From: Plectranthus barbatus
Lineage: Eukaryota > Streptophyta > Magnoliopsida > Lamiales > Lamiaceae
Assembly (NCBI GenBank): GCA_026898455.1
Contig: JAPKLW010001562.1
Coordinates: 108,700-172,699 of the forward strand
DNA: 64,000 bases
Direction of reading: 5' to 3'
Shown piece by piece: positions 1 to 10,185 of this stretch (within the stretch, counting starts at the first letter, position 1; each line of letters opens with the position of its first letter). A program made the position numbers and the translations under genes. The notes beneath the pieces are model-generated. The model was not told the DNA's origin. It searched no databases and saw only the letters and a program-made list of their open reading frames with translations.

Positions 1-530
1 GGATAGCTGGCCAGTGATGGTGGGTTTGTTCATTGTGTGTACACGGGCCCAGATCTAATCAAATTTGGAGGCCCAAATTCCAGAAAAAATCCAAATCTCA
101 AATCAAATAGTAGGAGTCTAGCTGAAGATCTATAAATTAAATCCAAATTGTAATAGATAGGATTTAATTTTGTAACTGTATCATGGGGCTACGAGGACTT
201 ATTTCATTATTTGTTCTCGCATGATATAATTGTTTTAATTGATTGTGCAACATCCAAGAATGTTGTAGATAATAGAAAGCACGTTTTTTGCTTATTATTT
301 ACAGTTTTCAAAACATGCTTATGTGATTTATTTCATGAAATTAGATTTATGGCTATAAATTCAGTATTTATGCGCGACTTGATAGAATTTTTGCAATGTC
401 ATAATTTATAGCAAAATGAAATAATTTCTGCACAATTGAACCTTTTAAGTGAAAATTTCAAAGCAGTTTAATTTATTAAAGACTTCCACAAAGAAATCTC
501 TTATTAGAAGTGAATGATCTAATAAGTAAA

Positions 531-976
531 CGTCTACATGTGTAGGTTGCTCATTTTATTATTCATAAGTTCAAACAGATGAGATTTCTTAAAACAAACA
601 TTTAATTCATGTGAGTAATAGGAGTTCATGCATAAACCTATACATGTGTAGCTTGCATATTCGATCTTTCAGAAGTTCTCTAGGTTTGTATTAAATAAGA
701 CAACCTTATTATAAAAGATCAAGCGTCATGGACCAGGTGTGTATGACAAATATATTTTTATATGAAAAGGTTGGTTTTGTGGTGTATTAGCTTAGTTGTT
801 ATCCAAAGTATAACTCATTTGTGATGTCCCTACTCAGTAGTATAACATGGTCTTGGTTAGTCTTCAATTATTAATTCCATTTGTCTTAGGAAACTGACAT
901 GGATTGGAATTAAATGACTAAATTTGAAAGATGCAGTCTGCTCAAGTGTTTTGTTGTAAACGTCCACATGTGTGGC
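531..976 (+). repeat. Three hairpin repeats in the T1 leader
   Basis: A short unit recurs three times: CTAC-ATGT-GTAG at 534-545, a weaker TAC-ATGT-GTA at 641-650, and CCAC-ATGT-GTGG at 964-975. Each is preceded by about AAAC(G)T and followed by (G)CTTGC. T2 has three matching units (43256-43687) with the stem CTGC/GCAG. The stem bases differ between copies but stay paired. Function is unknown; the position between the primer site and gag would suit an RNA packaging or translation element. Confidence 0.6.
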
Positions 977-1102
977 TTGCAATAAAATTACCTAGTCTAT
1001 TGGAGGAAAAAGTTGTATGGTTTTATCATAAGGTTGCAATACTTATTTGTTTCAATAGTTTGCGATTATGTTTAATTTCTATATTAATTTATTTTTTTAG
1101 AC

Positions 1103-1788
1103 ATGTCTATATCCCACGTTATTAATCTCTTATCATTGAGCCCATTAACTGGTCCAAACTTTCTTGAATGGAGATATTACTTTGAGTATATTCTCTGGTT
1201 TGAGAATCATGTATATATACTTCTATGGTTCCACTGGTTCCTTGGTATGAAGAGGTTTCTGAGCTTGAGCAACAATTCTATGATAGATGGGTGGCTTCTG
1301 ATGATTTTGCCTACATTATTATCATGAACAATCTGTCGAGTGACTTGAAACTCAAGTATCAGTTATGATCTTGTAAAGGATCTCATTTGCAAGAAAATGA
1401 TCGAGGGGAGTTCGGTGACACTGAATGTTATGATCATGACTAACATCTGTAACAAGTACATCTAGAGCGGTGGATGTATTAATGCTTCGCCAGCAACAAA
1501 TATCATCCTGAACTCTTTTCCTAAATCCTTTGATGACTTTCTCAAAACTGTTGCTTGAAGATAAGATTTTACTCTTGATGGGTTACTTAGAAGTTTGATA
1601 GTGGTACCGTCTGGCATCATATCATGAGAATCGGCTCCATCTTTAGCTACTTTTGACAGAGCATTTACTGAAGCTAATGACATGATTGAAAAGTTGGAAA
1701 GGATGAAAGGGCTAGGGTCATTTCAAAGCATATAAACACATGAAAAACGGAAGAGTAAATTTTCCAGTGCTAGCCATGAAAGGACAAG
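1103..1788 (+). pseudogene. gag: T1 gag remnant (Copia, UBN2-type)
   Basis: The start MSISHVINLL and the motif GPNFLEW match the T2 gag start (MSMNNVINIL, GPNFLEW). ATG 1103 is chosen for this reason. About 35 codons stay in register, then frameshifts scramble the frame. Gag-like sequence can still be followed at the DNA level to about 1785. The CCHC knuckle is not legible. Gag would form the cytoplasmic particle that packages element RNA. This copy is dead. Confidence 0.75.
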
Positions 1789-1926
1789 GTACATTATGTG
1801 CACTTATATCAGAAACATCATGTGCACTTACATCATGAGCTTGAGCAACAATTCTATGATAGACAAGGTACTCATTCGTGGGTAGTGGATATTGGAGCTA
1901 CTGATCATGTTTGTTATACTTTGCAG
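1789..1926 (+). promoter_or_regulatory. Candidate gag-end intron in T1
   Basis: A donor-like AAG|GTACAT at 1787-1794 and an acceptor-like TTTGCAG ending at 1926 span the end of gag and the start of protease. T2 has a donor and acceptor in the same places (44640-44733). The T1 interval is longer because it holds a short internal duplication around 1800-1850. In barley BARE, a spliced RNA lacking a short segment here is used to make gag. Use in this family is inference. Confidence 0.35.
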
Positions 1927-3686
1927 GAGTTCGCACCGACAATGTTTTTGAAATATGACGAGGTGACCATCTCCATGGGCAACGGAGAGCAATTCTTAGC
2001 TATAGCCATTGGAGAAATTACTTTGAAAACAATGTTTTAATTTTGAGATATGTTTTATATCCCAGTGTTTCAACAAAACTTAATTTCAGTTTCCAACTTA
2101 TTTATTGATGGATATTTAGTTATTTTTTGTAGTGTTGTTTCAATCATTGGTAATAATGGTGTTATCTGTCATGGAAAATAGGTTGACTCTCTCAATAACA
2201 TATATTATTCGCATAAATCTTCCAAGAATGTTGCCTCTAATTCATCTAATAATAATAATAATCATTTAACAAAAGCTTTCTTTTGATCAGGCCAAACATA
2301 TCTCTGGTACTTGAGACTCGGTCACATTAGCCTAAAGAGAATTAAAAGACTAACAAATGATGGTGTCTTGGATTCCTTCCAAGTAGTGCCTCATCAAGTC
2401 TGTGAATTATTACAAAGGGTAAGATGACGACCAGACCTTTTAAGACAAGTGAGTCTCGAGCAGAGGATATGTTAGAACTGATCCACTCTAACTTTTGTGG
2501 TCCTATGTCCACGCAAGCTCGGGGAGGTTATGAGTACTTTGTCACATTTATTGATGATTACTCAAGATTGTAATTTTGAATGTCTATTTGCTTCACTGTA
2601 ATTTTGAATGCTTTGAGAAATTCAAAGAATTCAAGAAAAAAGTAGAGAAGAAGCTAAACAAGACTATCAAGACACTACAATCGGATCATGGTAGAGAATA
2701 CCTCAGTAACGAGTTCTTGCAGTATCTGTTTGATCATGGGATCACATTCAAGTGGACTGCACCAGACACCCCTAAGGAGAATGGTGTAGCCAAAAGAAGA
2801 AATAAGACTCTTTCGGAAATGGTTAGGTTTATGATGAGTTATGCAAGTTTGCCAAATTCATTTTGGGGATATGCTTTGGAAAAAACGGCGTATTTGCTTG
2901 ACCTAGTACTTTCTAAATCAGTTCCAAAAATGCCTCTTGAACTCTAGTGTGGGTGAAAGCCTAGTTTAACCAGAATGAGGGTACGTGCTGACAAAGGAAC
3001 CTAAAAAGTTAGAAAGTAGGTGTAAGCTAATGTTGTTTGTAGGATATCCCAGGCAAACAAAAGGTGGTTACTTTTATTGTCCTGAGAATTAGAAAGTCAT
3101 AGTTAGTACCACACAAGATTATTGGAGGACGAATATGTAAGAAATCATAGTTCCAAGAATGAAATCATTCTCCCTGAGCTTAGAAATAACGATGCAATTC
3201 CATCAGGAAAGCACATGTACTTGTAGATTCACCTATTACTTGTGAGGGACTATGAACACAGCTACCAAAGCAAGGTGTGGAACCACAGAGTACTATGCGA
3301 ACTCCTAACATTATTCATATGCCTCATCGCACTGAGAGGGTTGCTCGGCAACCAGAAAAGTACATGTTCATGGGAAAGTCTTATGACTTGATCCCAGAAA
3401 ACGGGTAGGATGATATTGACCCATGGACGTACGATGAGGCGGTATCTGATAAAGAAGAAGACAAATGACGTGTTGAAATGGATTTGAAAATAGAATCCAT
3501 AATGACTATGAATGTATACCAAAAAACTGAACTGCTATATAGCTTTCGGGCCATTAGTTGCAAGAGGGAATACAAAAAGAAAGGATCTAATGGAGAAACA
3601 ACAGCTTATAAGGCCAAGTTTATGGCGAAGGGTTATAGTCAGAAAGAGTGCATAGACTATAATGAAACCATCTCACCGGTAGCCAT
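1798..3686 (+). pseudogene. pol: T1 pol remnant: protease, integrase, start of RT
   Basis: The protease is recognised by HSWVVDIGATDHVC at about 1879-1917; the D-I-G replaces the usual D-S/T-G. The GAG-pre-integrase segment (LRLGHISLKRIKRL) lies at about 2310-2360. The integrase core carries QSDHGREYLSNEF and TPKENGVAKRRNKTL within 2576-2947. The RT entry has the YKAKFMAKGYSQKE motif at about 3608-3650. The reading frame is broken by many stops, for example after 2040 and 2947. The RT palm (YVDD) is missing because the element is cut at 3686. Integrase and RT would act in cytoplasmic particles and then in the nucleus; none can be active here. Confidence 0.8.
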
Positions 3687-4283
3687 TGATAAGCTCATAT
3701 TTCTACTCACTTATCGCTTTAGTTTCTTATTTGTTTTATGCATTTTAATTCATTTTTGTGAATCTTTTGAGCATGATTATGTTTTGGAAGGTATTATGCT
3801 TGTGGTGCACGGTTTTGTAGGAGAAATCATCAAACAAGTAAGGAATTGGTAAAAAGATGAAGAAATCAGCCACAAGAGTGTATGTTTTGACCGATAAGGA
3901 AGAATACCGACCGACATGAGAAATGAAGCTGCATCGACCCACACAATTTTATGTCGGTCAACATAAGCAGATCGACGCAAGGGATTTTGAGCTGTAGGAA
4001 GATCAATACAAGTACGGAAAGTCGACCGATGCGCATCCATATCGGTCTATGCGAGCCCATTTTTCAGAGAAGGAAAGTTGTATTTTTGCATGTTTTGGTG
4101 GAAATTGAAGAAGGAAATTACAAATTCAATTTTTGGGCAAAAATTAAGAAGAAAATACCCAATTTCATCAATTCGTACCTTTCAAGAGCTAATCCCTACC
4201 TCTATATAAACTCATGTCTAGTTCAGTATTGAGAGTTCCAGTTTTAATTTTAATTTTAGTATTTGGTTTTCAAGTTTTCAAGA
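3687..4283 (+). repeat. 5' LTR fragment of Athila copy A
   Basis: It aligns by eye with the starts of the LTRs at 57305-58643 (minus) and 8614-9876, including TGATAAGCTCAT and a later GGTATTATGC stretch. A TATA-like TATATAAA sits at 4203-4210. Diverged palindrome units with tcgaccgat cores occur around 3890-4050. The R/U5 part and the primer site are gone: the LTR is joined directly to the middle of gag near 4284. Confidence 0.65.
4203..4210 (+). promoter_or_regulatory. TATA box, LTR of Athila A
   Basis: TATATAAA lies in the LTR fragment about 500 bp from its start, the usual place for the retroelement promoter core. Whether it is active is unknown. Confidence 0.45.
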
Positions 4284-5690
4284 CCTGGAATCAAGAAAGT
4301 TTGTGAATAAGGTGCATCAATTGAGAGCGCAACTTCTGGAAACTCAAGCAGCACAGGTAGAGCAGACTGCAAGATTGGCATAGCTAAACGCAGCAACAAA
4401 CAATAAGAGGCAAGTTGTGGTGCAACAAAGGTCCATCTTGGACAGATTTCTACCGCAACAAGAGGAGCCTTGATTCAGAGTTGGCATTAATGCCAACAAC
4501 CTTGAGTTACGGACTAGCCTAATTCAGATGGTGCAACAGAATCAATATTGGGGAAAGCCATAGAAGACCCGTATGCTCACCTCAACCAATTCATCGAGGT
4601 GTATGATATGGTGAAACAAAATGGAGTGCTGCAAGATGTGATTCAGATGGTGTTGTTCTCATTCTCGCTCCGTGATGAGGCGCAATCTTGGTTCGCCAAT
4701 CTTGGCAAAAGCCAAATTGGGACATGGGAGGAACTTCGAGCAGAATTTCTGACCAACTACTTCCCGCCGAGCTCGCAGTTGAAGAGGAAGGTTGCTATCA
4801 CTCACTTCAACCAAAGGTATGATGAGTCATTATATAAGGCCTAGAAGAGATACAAGGAGCTATTGAGACTGTGCCCCGGACATGGTATCGACTTGGAGAT
4901 GCAAGTATGTCACTTTTATGAGGGATTAACTCCACACATTAAGGAGTTAGTCGATGCATCTGCCAGTGGGATTCCGATGAAGAAGAGTGGAGCTGAAGGC
5001 ATGAGATTATTGGCAAACATGGCTCTAAATAGCTGTTAGTATCCGACCGAGAGATAGCTCCAATCAAGGTAGTGGAAGCCAAACCAGATTTCGATGTGGT
5101 TGCTGAAGTCAAGAAACTCTGAGAGGATGTTGGGAAGTTGGAAGTAGTCAAAGCCACAGCTGCAATCGATCAAAGCATGGCCATTATCCCCGTTGAAGCT
5201 GACTACATCAACTATGGGGGAGCAAGCCGTTCGAATGCCACAAGTGGACTGAGGTGAATTACATTAGAGGTGGTTACCAAAACAACTACCGAGGCAATGA
5301 AAATGATCAGTACAATCATGGGAGAAATCACCCTGGTTTTTTCTATGCCAACCCTGCTGCAGTCGAGCACCCTCCACCTACTTTTGATGTAGGTAACGGA
5401 GGAGAAATAGTGGAGTAAAAGAAATCAATCTTGGAAGAAACACTGGAAAATTCATCAAAATCTCCGACAACCAGTTTGGAAAGGTGGAAACTGAAGTCAA
5501 AGGGATGTCTAACCACATGCAATTGATGACCAAACACCTTCAAATGTTGGATACTCAGTTGAGTCAAATTGTCACTACCCTCAGCAATCAACACAAGCCT
5601 GGACAGTTTTTGAGTGCAACCGAGGTGAACCTGGCAAAGTAAAAATGAGTCCATGCCATATCTCTATGATCCGAGAAGGAGTATAAAGGT
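4284..5690 (+). pseudogene. gag: Athila A gag remnant
   Basis: It begins in mid-gag (KFVNKV, then LRAQL) and aligns with the minus-strand copy gag at 62945-61656. The retrotransposon gag domain is clear in 4548-4844: EDPYAHLNQFIEVYD, DEAQSWFANL and WEELRAEFLTNYFPP. A stop (TAG, 4842-4844) interrupts the sequence WKRYKELLRLCPGHG. Further on are an N/Y/G-rich stretch (5275-5340) and EHPPP at about 5368. At least three in-frame stops and several shifts are present. The N-terminus is deleted together with the primer site. Gag would build the cytoplasmic particle. Confidence 0.8.
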
Positions 5691-5739
5691 CCAAGGAGGC
5701 CAATGAACGAGTTTTGGAGAGAAAGAGAGGAAATTCTCG

Positions 5740-5990
5740 AGGAGGAGGCCTCTGTTTCGACCAATGCAAAGGGTCGACAAGCAGAGGAATCGGGCGACAA
5801 AGGCACATCGACCGACACAACCCTGCATCGATCGAAATGAGGTCCAGAAGGCACATCAATCGATGCCAAGTTAGATCAGTCTAAATAGAGCCCTGTTCTG
5901 GGAAAAAATGAGAAGGAAAAAGGGAAAAATGATCCTACTCCTCCCATGCCTTTCCCCCGAAGGTTCACAAAGAAGAAGGAAGATTCAAAG
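5740..5990 (+). pseudogene. Athila A gag-protease linker
   Basis: A Pro/Ser/Asp-rich linker region with palindrome units (tcgatcga at 5828-5835 and relatives such as gtcgacaagc) leads to MPFPRRFTKKKEDSK at about 5946-5990. That is the usual start of the Athila protease region. The frame is broken by several stops. The solo LTR is inserted right after 5990. Confidence 0.65.
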
Positions 5991-7459
5991 TGATGGATTT
6001 ATATACTGAAAGCATTATGATTGGTATATTATGTACAAGGATTATTGGTTAATATACTGGTAATCATAATTGTTGTATGTTCATCTCCTGTTTGAATTAA
6101 CAAACATGTGTCGCAAACACAATTATCCTCTTATCTCGTCGATAGGAAGATCATACGGTGTGTAGAGGATCATGGAAGATCATATGGATTGTTTGACCTA
6201 GCGAGATATAAATAGTCATCACAGCTGAGACAGTTCCAGGATAAACTATCGGTGTAGGCTGCAGCATATGCGGATAAGCATCTTATCTTGGATGTCTTGG
6301 TATGCTGGTGTGGGGCACACATTGATGAGGACCTAAGTCGAGATCGATTCTTTTATCTGACATTAAAAGAATCTAAATCTCTATGACTCGATGGAATCTT
6401 AAGCCTATATGAGGATACAGAAGTGTACATATATTGTATATCACTTTGAGTTGTAGAGAAGGTTCTAGTTGAACCTATACATCTGCAGTCTTGGGTGATA
6501 TCAATTTGTGTATGACTGTCTGGTATCTGAACTAGGTAACCACATCCAGTATAGGATGGTGACATTCCCTGAACAGCTCAAAAGGTTCGTTATGCTAAAG
6601 TCCTGCAGGCTGATTAAGTTCAAGCATAAGTGAAAAGGTTTGAGTGGATTGATTCAGGAATTAAAGATGTTAATTAATTAAATAGCTTGTCAGAGCTTAA
6701 ATTAATTAACGAATGTCTGTAACCTTAAATGTGGGGATAAACCGAGTCCAATGCAACCCGTTCCTCAAAACGTGGTAGCAAATAGGTAGGACAATATTGA
6801 TTCTCTGGTGGCATGAAACAATATTAATTAATTAATTATATTCTGGGTTGAATAAGTGAATTAATTAATTGATAGGCCTTTTTTGCTATTTGCATTCTGG
6901 TCCCTGGTCTGGCCCATGATAACTCAAGCCTAATAGGAGCCTAGAATTTCCTATAAATAGGCCTCAGTTCCTCAGATCTCAAAAACACACACCACACAAG
7001 ATCATAAGTTGCACACATCAAACCAGTATTTGGGAGTTGTAAGTGATCGACTAAGATCTGAGAACGAGGAGGAAATTCTGCTTCTCAACCGGGCAAGGGA
7101 TCTGATAGACAATCTTCACCAGATTTTCAGATCGAGTTGGGATACAGATCAGAAGATCAGATCAGGAGGATTTTTCTTCTTCTCTCTCCTCTTATTTTCG
7201 AAAATATTTACTTATTTTCTATAGATTAATTTCCTCAATCTGTTAGGAAATTAAATCTTGGTGCGTGGGAAAGATCAAAGGGCATCTCCGCGCACGCGTT
7301 CTTCAGAGTTCATCGATCCAGGTATTCCGCATAACCTTCTTATGCATAATAATATAGGAGCATGCTAGGATTGTTCATAGGCATAGCAATTTATTTTTGA
7401 TATTCCAATTAACGATCCTTGGCAAACGGACTTCGTGATTCAGTTCACGAATCCCTTCA
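5991..7459 (+). mobile_element. Solo LTR of a T1/T2-related Copia family, TSD CAAAG
   Basis: It starts TGATGG, ends CCCTTCA, and is flanked by CAAAG at 5986-5990 and 7460-7464. The length of 1469 bp is close to the 1456-bp LTR at 19902-21357, with which it aligns along its length. A TATA-like TATAAATAG is at 6952-6960. There is no internal sequence or primer site, so it is a solo LTR left by recombination between two LTRs. Removing it and one CAAAG rejoins the Athila protease coding sequence. Confidence 0.9.
6952..6960 (+). promoter_or_regulatory. TATA box of the solo LTR
   Basis: TATAAATAG stands at the same relative place as TATAAATA at 20860-20867 in the related LTR. Confidence 0.5.
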
Positions 7460-8200
7460 CAAAGTTCACCAGGTTCATTGAAAATTTGAGGTAGGTGAAT
7501 ATCAATATACCTTTGGTGGAAGCTCTCTGAGAAATTCCGAGGTACATGAAGGTTTTTAGAAGATTGATGAGTGAGAAGAAGTAGTTCTTGGAGAATGAAA
7601 TTGCCAGAATACATGAGGAATGCAACTTGCTTCAACAAAAACAAATCCCCATCAACAGATCTGATCCTGGTCGTTTCTCCATTCTGATTGAAATTGGAGA
7701 GAAAGAATTCCAGCATGTGCTATGTGATACGGGGGTGAGCATTAATCTTATGTCGTTGTCCATCTACAAGAAGCTGGAAACTGGAGAAATGAGAGCCACC
7801 ACAATCACGTTGCAAATGGCGGACCGATCCTTGTCTCGACCTGTAGGTATTGTGGAGGATGTGTTGATTAGAGTGGGTCATTTGATTTTTCCTGCTGCTT
7901 TTGTAGTGCACGGTATAAAAGAAGATGCCAACACTCCGATGATCTTGGGAAGAGAATATCGACACTGGTGGAGTACTTATTGACTGCAAGAAGGGGGAAA
8001 TCACTCTTAGGGGCAATGATGAATCCATCACCTTCTTCATTGACAAGAACAAAATGAGAGAAGAGTGTAACCAAGTGACATCTGCTGACGGAGAAGATGG
8101 AGATGAGACGCCGGATGAAGAAGAGGAATCCATTTGGTGGGAACAAGGAAATGAGGGAGTGCAATTTGCAATTAAGCTGCCTTAGTCCGAGTTCACCACT
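7460..8200 (+). pseudogene. Athila A protease remnant
   Basis: After the solo LTR the sequence resumes in the protease region (FTRFIENL). The aspartic protease core is within 7588-7983: VLCDTGVSINLMSLSIYK holds the D-T-G catalytic triad, and MILGREY is the flap-side motif. The same region in the minus copy (60316-61167) is open. A frameshift follows near 7965 and the stop at 7981-7983 ends the frame. The last part (E/D-rich, about 8060-8190) matches the tail of the minus-copy protein. Protease would cut the gag-pol polyprotein; this copy is split and broken. Confidence 0.8.
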
Positions 8201-8311
8201 GTTATAAAAAACCGGTGAGTCTTAACTGTTTATTCAAGGGGTCGAAGAGTCTGGACTCGACCGCCTTGGTAAGGGATAGTTGTGTCTAGCCACGATGGTA
8301 ACTAAGGCACT

Positions 8312-8330
8312 GGATGGAGGTAACCCATTC
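8312..8330 (+). repeat. Conserved Athila 3' hairpin (copy A)
   Basis: GGATGG (8312-8317) and CCATTC (8325-8330) can pair around a loop AGGTAAC, with one G-U pair. Copies B (16093-16110) and minus (60259-60274) have TTGGG/CCCAA stems with the same AGGTAA loop. A T-A pair in B is an A-T pair here, a compensating change. Confidence 0.6.
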
Positions 8331-8420
8331 TTCTATCACTTTTCTTTTCAATTTTTGTTATTATTTTTGTGATCTATTCTTCCTTCCTTTTTTTCTAAAA
8401 AATAAATTCTAGCTCTGTTT

Positions 8421-8550
8421 TTATCGACACAACTTCTTGTCGATCGATGCTGAGCAAGGTGATGTGGCACACTTCGACCGACAAGAAGGTCGACATAGAA
8501 GGCTCCATGTCGACCGATGTGGGTTCACGTTGGTCGACGTGGAGTGCTAA
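8421..8550 (+). repeat. Palindrome cluster, Athila A 3' region
   Basis: GTCGATCGATGC at 8439-8450 and several diverged relatives (tcgaccgac, gtcgaccgatg, ggtcgacgtgg) occur in non-coding DNA just before the LTR. Confidence 0.7.
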
Positions 8551-8800
8551 AGGCCAAAAGTTCATGTCGTTCCAGTTTTAAAGAGAAGGGGATAACAAAT
8601 TTGTGTCTGAGACTCATAAGTTAGTATTTTTACCAACTTATCTTTTTGTTCTTTGACTAATTGAGTGATGTGTTGATTGTTTTATGTGTCTTTTTATGCA
8701 TGAGTTGACTTTTGTGCTCGTAATGCCGTGATTGATGAATTATGCAGGTTTTTTAGTCAGAATCTGAGAAGAATTAGGAATTGCTCAAAGTTCCATATCC

Positions 8801-8935
8801 ACGTCGATCTACGCCCAAGGTACGTCGATCGACGCAGGTGTTTGAGAGGATGGTCAACGAAGAGAAGTGAAGAGAGATCGACGTGGGTCCTTCAAGGCCG
8901 TCGATCGACGCAATTTCTCCATCGATCGATGCGGC
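8801..8935 (+). repeat. Palindrome cluster inside the Athila LTR
   Basis: Units include ACGTCGATCTACGCC, ACGTCGATCGACGC, AGATCGACGTGG, CGTCGATCGACGC and ATCGATCGATGC, spaced about 20-40 bp apart, upstream of the TATA box. Confidence 0.8.
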
Positions 8936-9016
8936 GACGAGTTTTCCTAATCTGATCCTGATTTGAAGATAGAGACATATCTAATCATAGATACTGTTTG
9001 ATGCATCCATAACTAC

Positions 9017-9024
9017 TATAAAAG
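9017..9024 (+). promoter_or_regulatory. TATA box of the Athila LTR
   Basis: TATAAAAG lies about 80 bp after the palindrome cluster and about 860 bp before the primer site, a fitting place for the LTR promoter. Confidence 0.5.
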
Positions 9025-9881
9025 GCCATGTAAAATTCGAAAATTGGGGTGGAAATCAATAGAACAATTAAGAGATTTTAGAGATTTCCAAGAGCTTTTT
9101 AGGTTTTATGTTTGAAGACAGGTTTTTGTGGGAAGACATCTATACCCAAGTTTTATGCAATTCGTGTCTTTATTTATCTCTGATGATTCTATACATGAAT
9201 ATGTGTAACTAAATCCCTTATCAGATTCTAGGGTTTCGAACTATCAATGTATGCATGTTTGATTAATTTAATTATTTTCCCTTTCCCATCGTAGTTTGTG
9301 AAAGCTTTGCTTATTCATAATCTTGAGTTTGCTGGCCACGTCTTAGGATTCATTAGTTGAGAACTTGAGACGTAACTGTAATAGTTTTCAATGGAAAGAG
9401 TTTTTCACAATATAATTTGATTTCTTGTCTGAGCATAAGGAGATAGATTATAGGAATAAATCAGTTGATTTTTGGAGTTAGTTAATTCATCTTGAGACCG
9501 AGCGGAGATAGGTAATTGGCTAATCTACTTTATGAATTTTCCAACAAAGAAGTTCATAATACTTTTCTGGTGTTTCACTACGAAGAGGAATTAAAATTGG
9601 GAATTAATCAATTCATTCATACATATCATACTTGATAGGTAGATATCCTTGGAATCTGTACTTCTCGTAACTGCTTCATCAAAAGTCTTTTATTTTCCTG
9701 TTTAATTTTAAGTTGAAACAAAACCCAAAGTTTATTTTCTTCCCTAACCAGTATTTTGCGCACCTATGTTTTAATATTTAATATTTTTTGTTATTTCTTC
9801 CCCATGGGATTCGATAATTTATTTGCCTCTTTATTATTAGCTTTGCTAAGTCGCTAGTAACATAATTCTGCGATCAAATTT

Positions 9882-9899
9882 TGGCGCCGTTGCCGGGGA
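9882..9899 (+). promoter_or_regulatory. Primer binding site, tRNA-Asp, Athila B
   Basis: TGGCGCCGTTGCCGGGGA is complementary to the 3' end of plant tRNA-Asp. It lies five bases after the LTR end. The primer starts minus-strand cDNA synthesis. The minus copy has the same site at 63178-63195 with one change. Confidence 0.85.
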
Positions 9900-10000
9900 A
9901 AGAATAGAAATAATCTTACTATTAATTCTGTGAATGAAATACTGATTTAGGTTGTAATTTTCGTACTTTTATTTGAATTTTCTTGATCTTTCGTTGTTTA

Positions 10001-10083
10001 CGTCAATCGACGTAACTCTTGCGTCGATCGACGCAGTAATTGTATATGCGTCGATCGATGCCAATTCTCTGTTGATCGATGCC
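10001..10083 (+). repeat. Palindrome cluster in the Athila B leader
   Basis: Four units stand in the untranslated leader between primer site and gag: CGTCAATCGACG, GCGTCGATCGACGC, GCGTCGATCGATGC and GTTGATCGATGC. They lie within 85 bp. Confidence 0.8.
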
Positions 10084-10185
10084 ATCTTATTTTTCTTTCA
10101 GAATTTCAGTTTTTTTTTTCAAATTCAGCTTGTTTTGGTTTATTTTCCGTTTATCTCACTACCTCCCCTGCTGCATAGGTAGTGT

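Larger units (their letters stand above)
1..3686 (+). mobile_element. Copia LTR retrotransposon T1, degenerate 5' internal part
   Basis: The order is untranslated leader (1-1100), gag, protease, integrase and the start of reverse transcriptase, as in Ty1/Copia. The 5' LTR lies left of the window. It belongs to the same family as T2 (40314-48602): leader, gag start and integrase can be aligned by eye. It breaks off at 3686 inside RT, where an Athila LTR begins with TGATAAGC. RNase H and a 3' LTR of the same family appear at 19457-21357, so these are probably the two ends of one interrupted element, with the rest of RT lost. That joining is inference. Stops and frameshifts throughout mean it cannot encode a working polyprotein. 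Confidence 0.85.
3687..8613 (+). mobile_element. Athila copy A, gag-protease only, internally deleted
   Basis: This copy starts with an LTR piece (TGATAAGC at 3687, same start as the LTR ending at 58643). It continues with a 5'-truncated gag, a linker, protease, a conserved hairpin (8312-8330) and a 3' region. There is no RT, RNase H or integrase. The protease end runs straight into the segment that follows integrase in copy B. The minus-strand copy at 57305-64000 has the same arrangement, so this looks like an inherited non-autonomous form. A Copia solo LTR splits the protease (5991-7459). The right boundary is the LTR at 8614, which may be shared with copy B. Confidence 0.75.
8614..9876 (+). 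repeat. Athila LTR between copies A and B
   Basis: It ends GATCA four bases before a tRNA-Asp primer site, so it is the 5' LTR of copy B. Its start (TCATAAG, a changed TGATAAG) aligns with the other Athila LTR starts. The length is 1263 bp against 1339 bp for the LTR at 57305-58643. It stands exactly where copy A needs a 3' LTR and so seems shared by both. It carries a TATA-like site at 9017-9024 and a palindrome cluster at 8801-8935. Confidence 0.8.

Noticed and set aside
1462..1683. Minus-strand 73-codon frame in T1 gag
   Set aside because: It is the antisense of eroded gag sequence.
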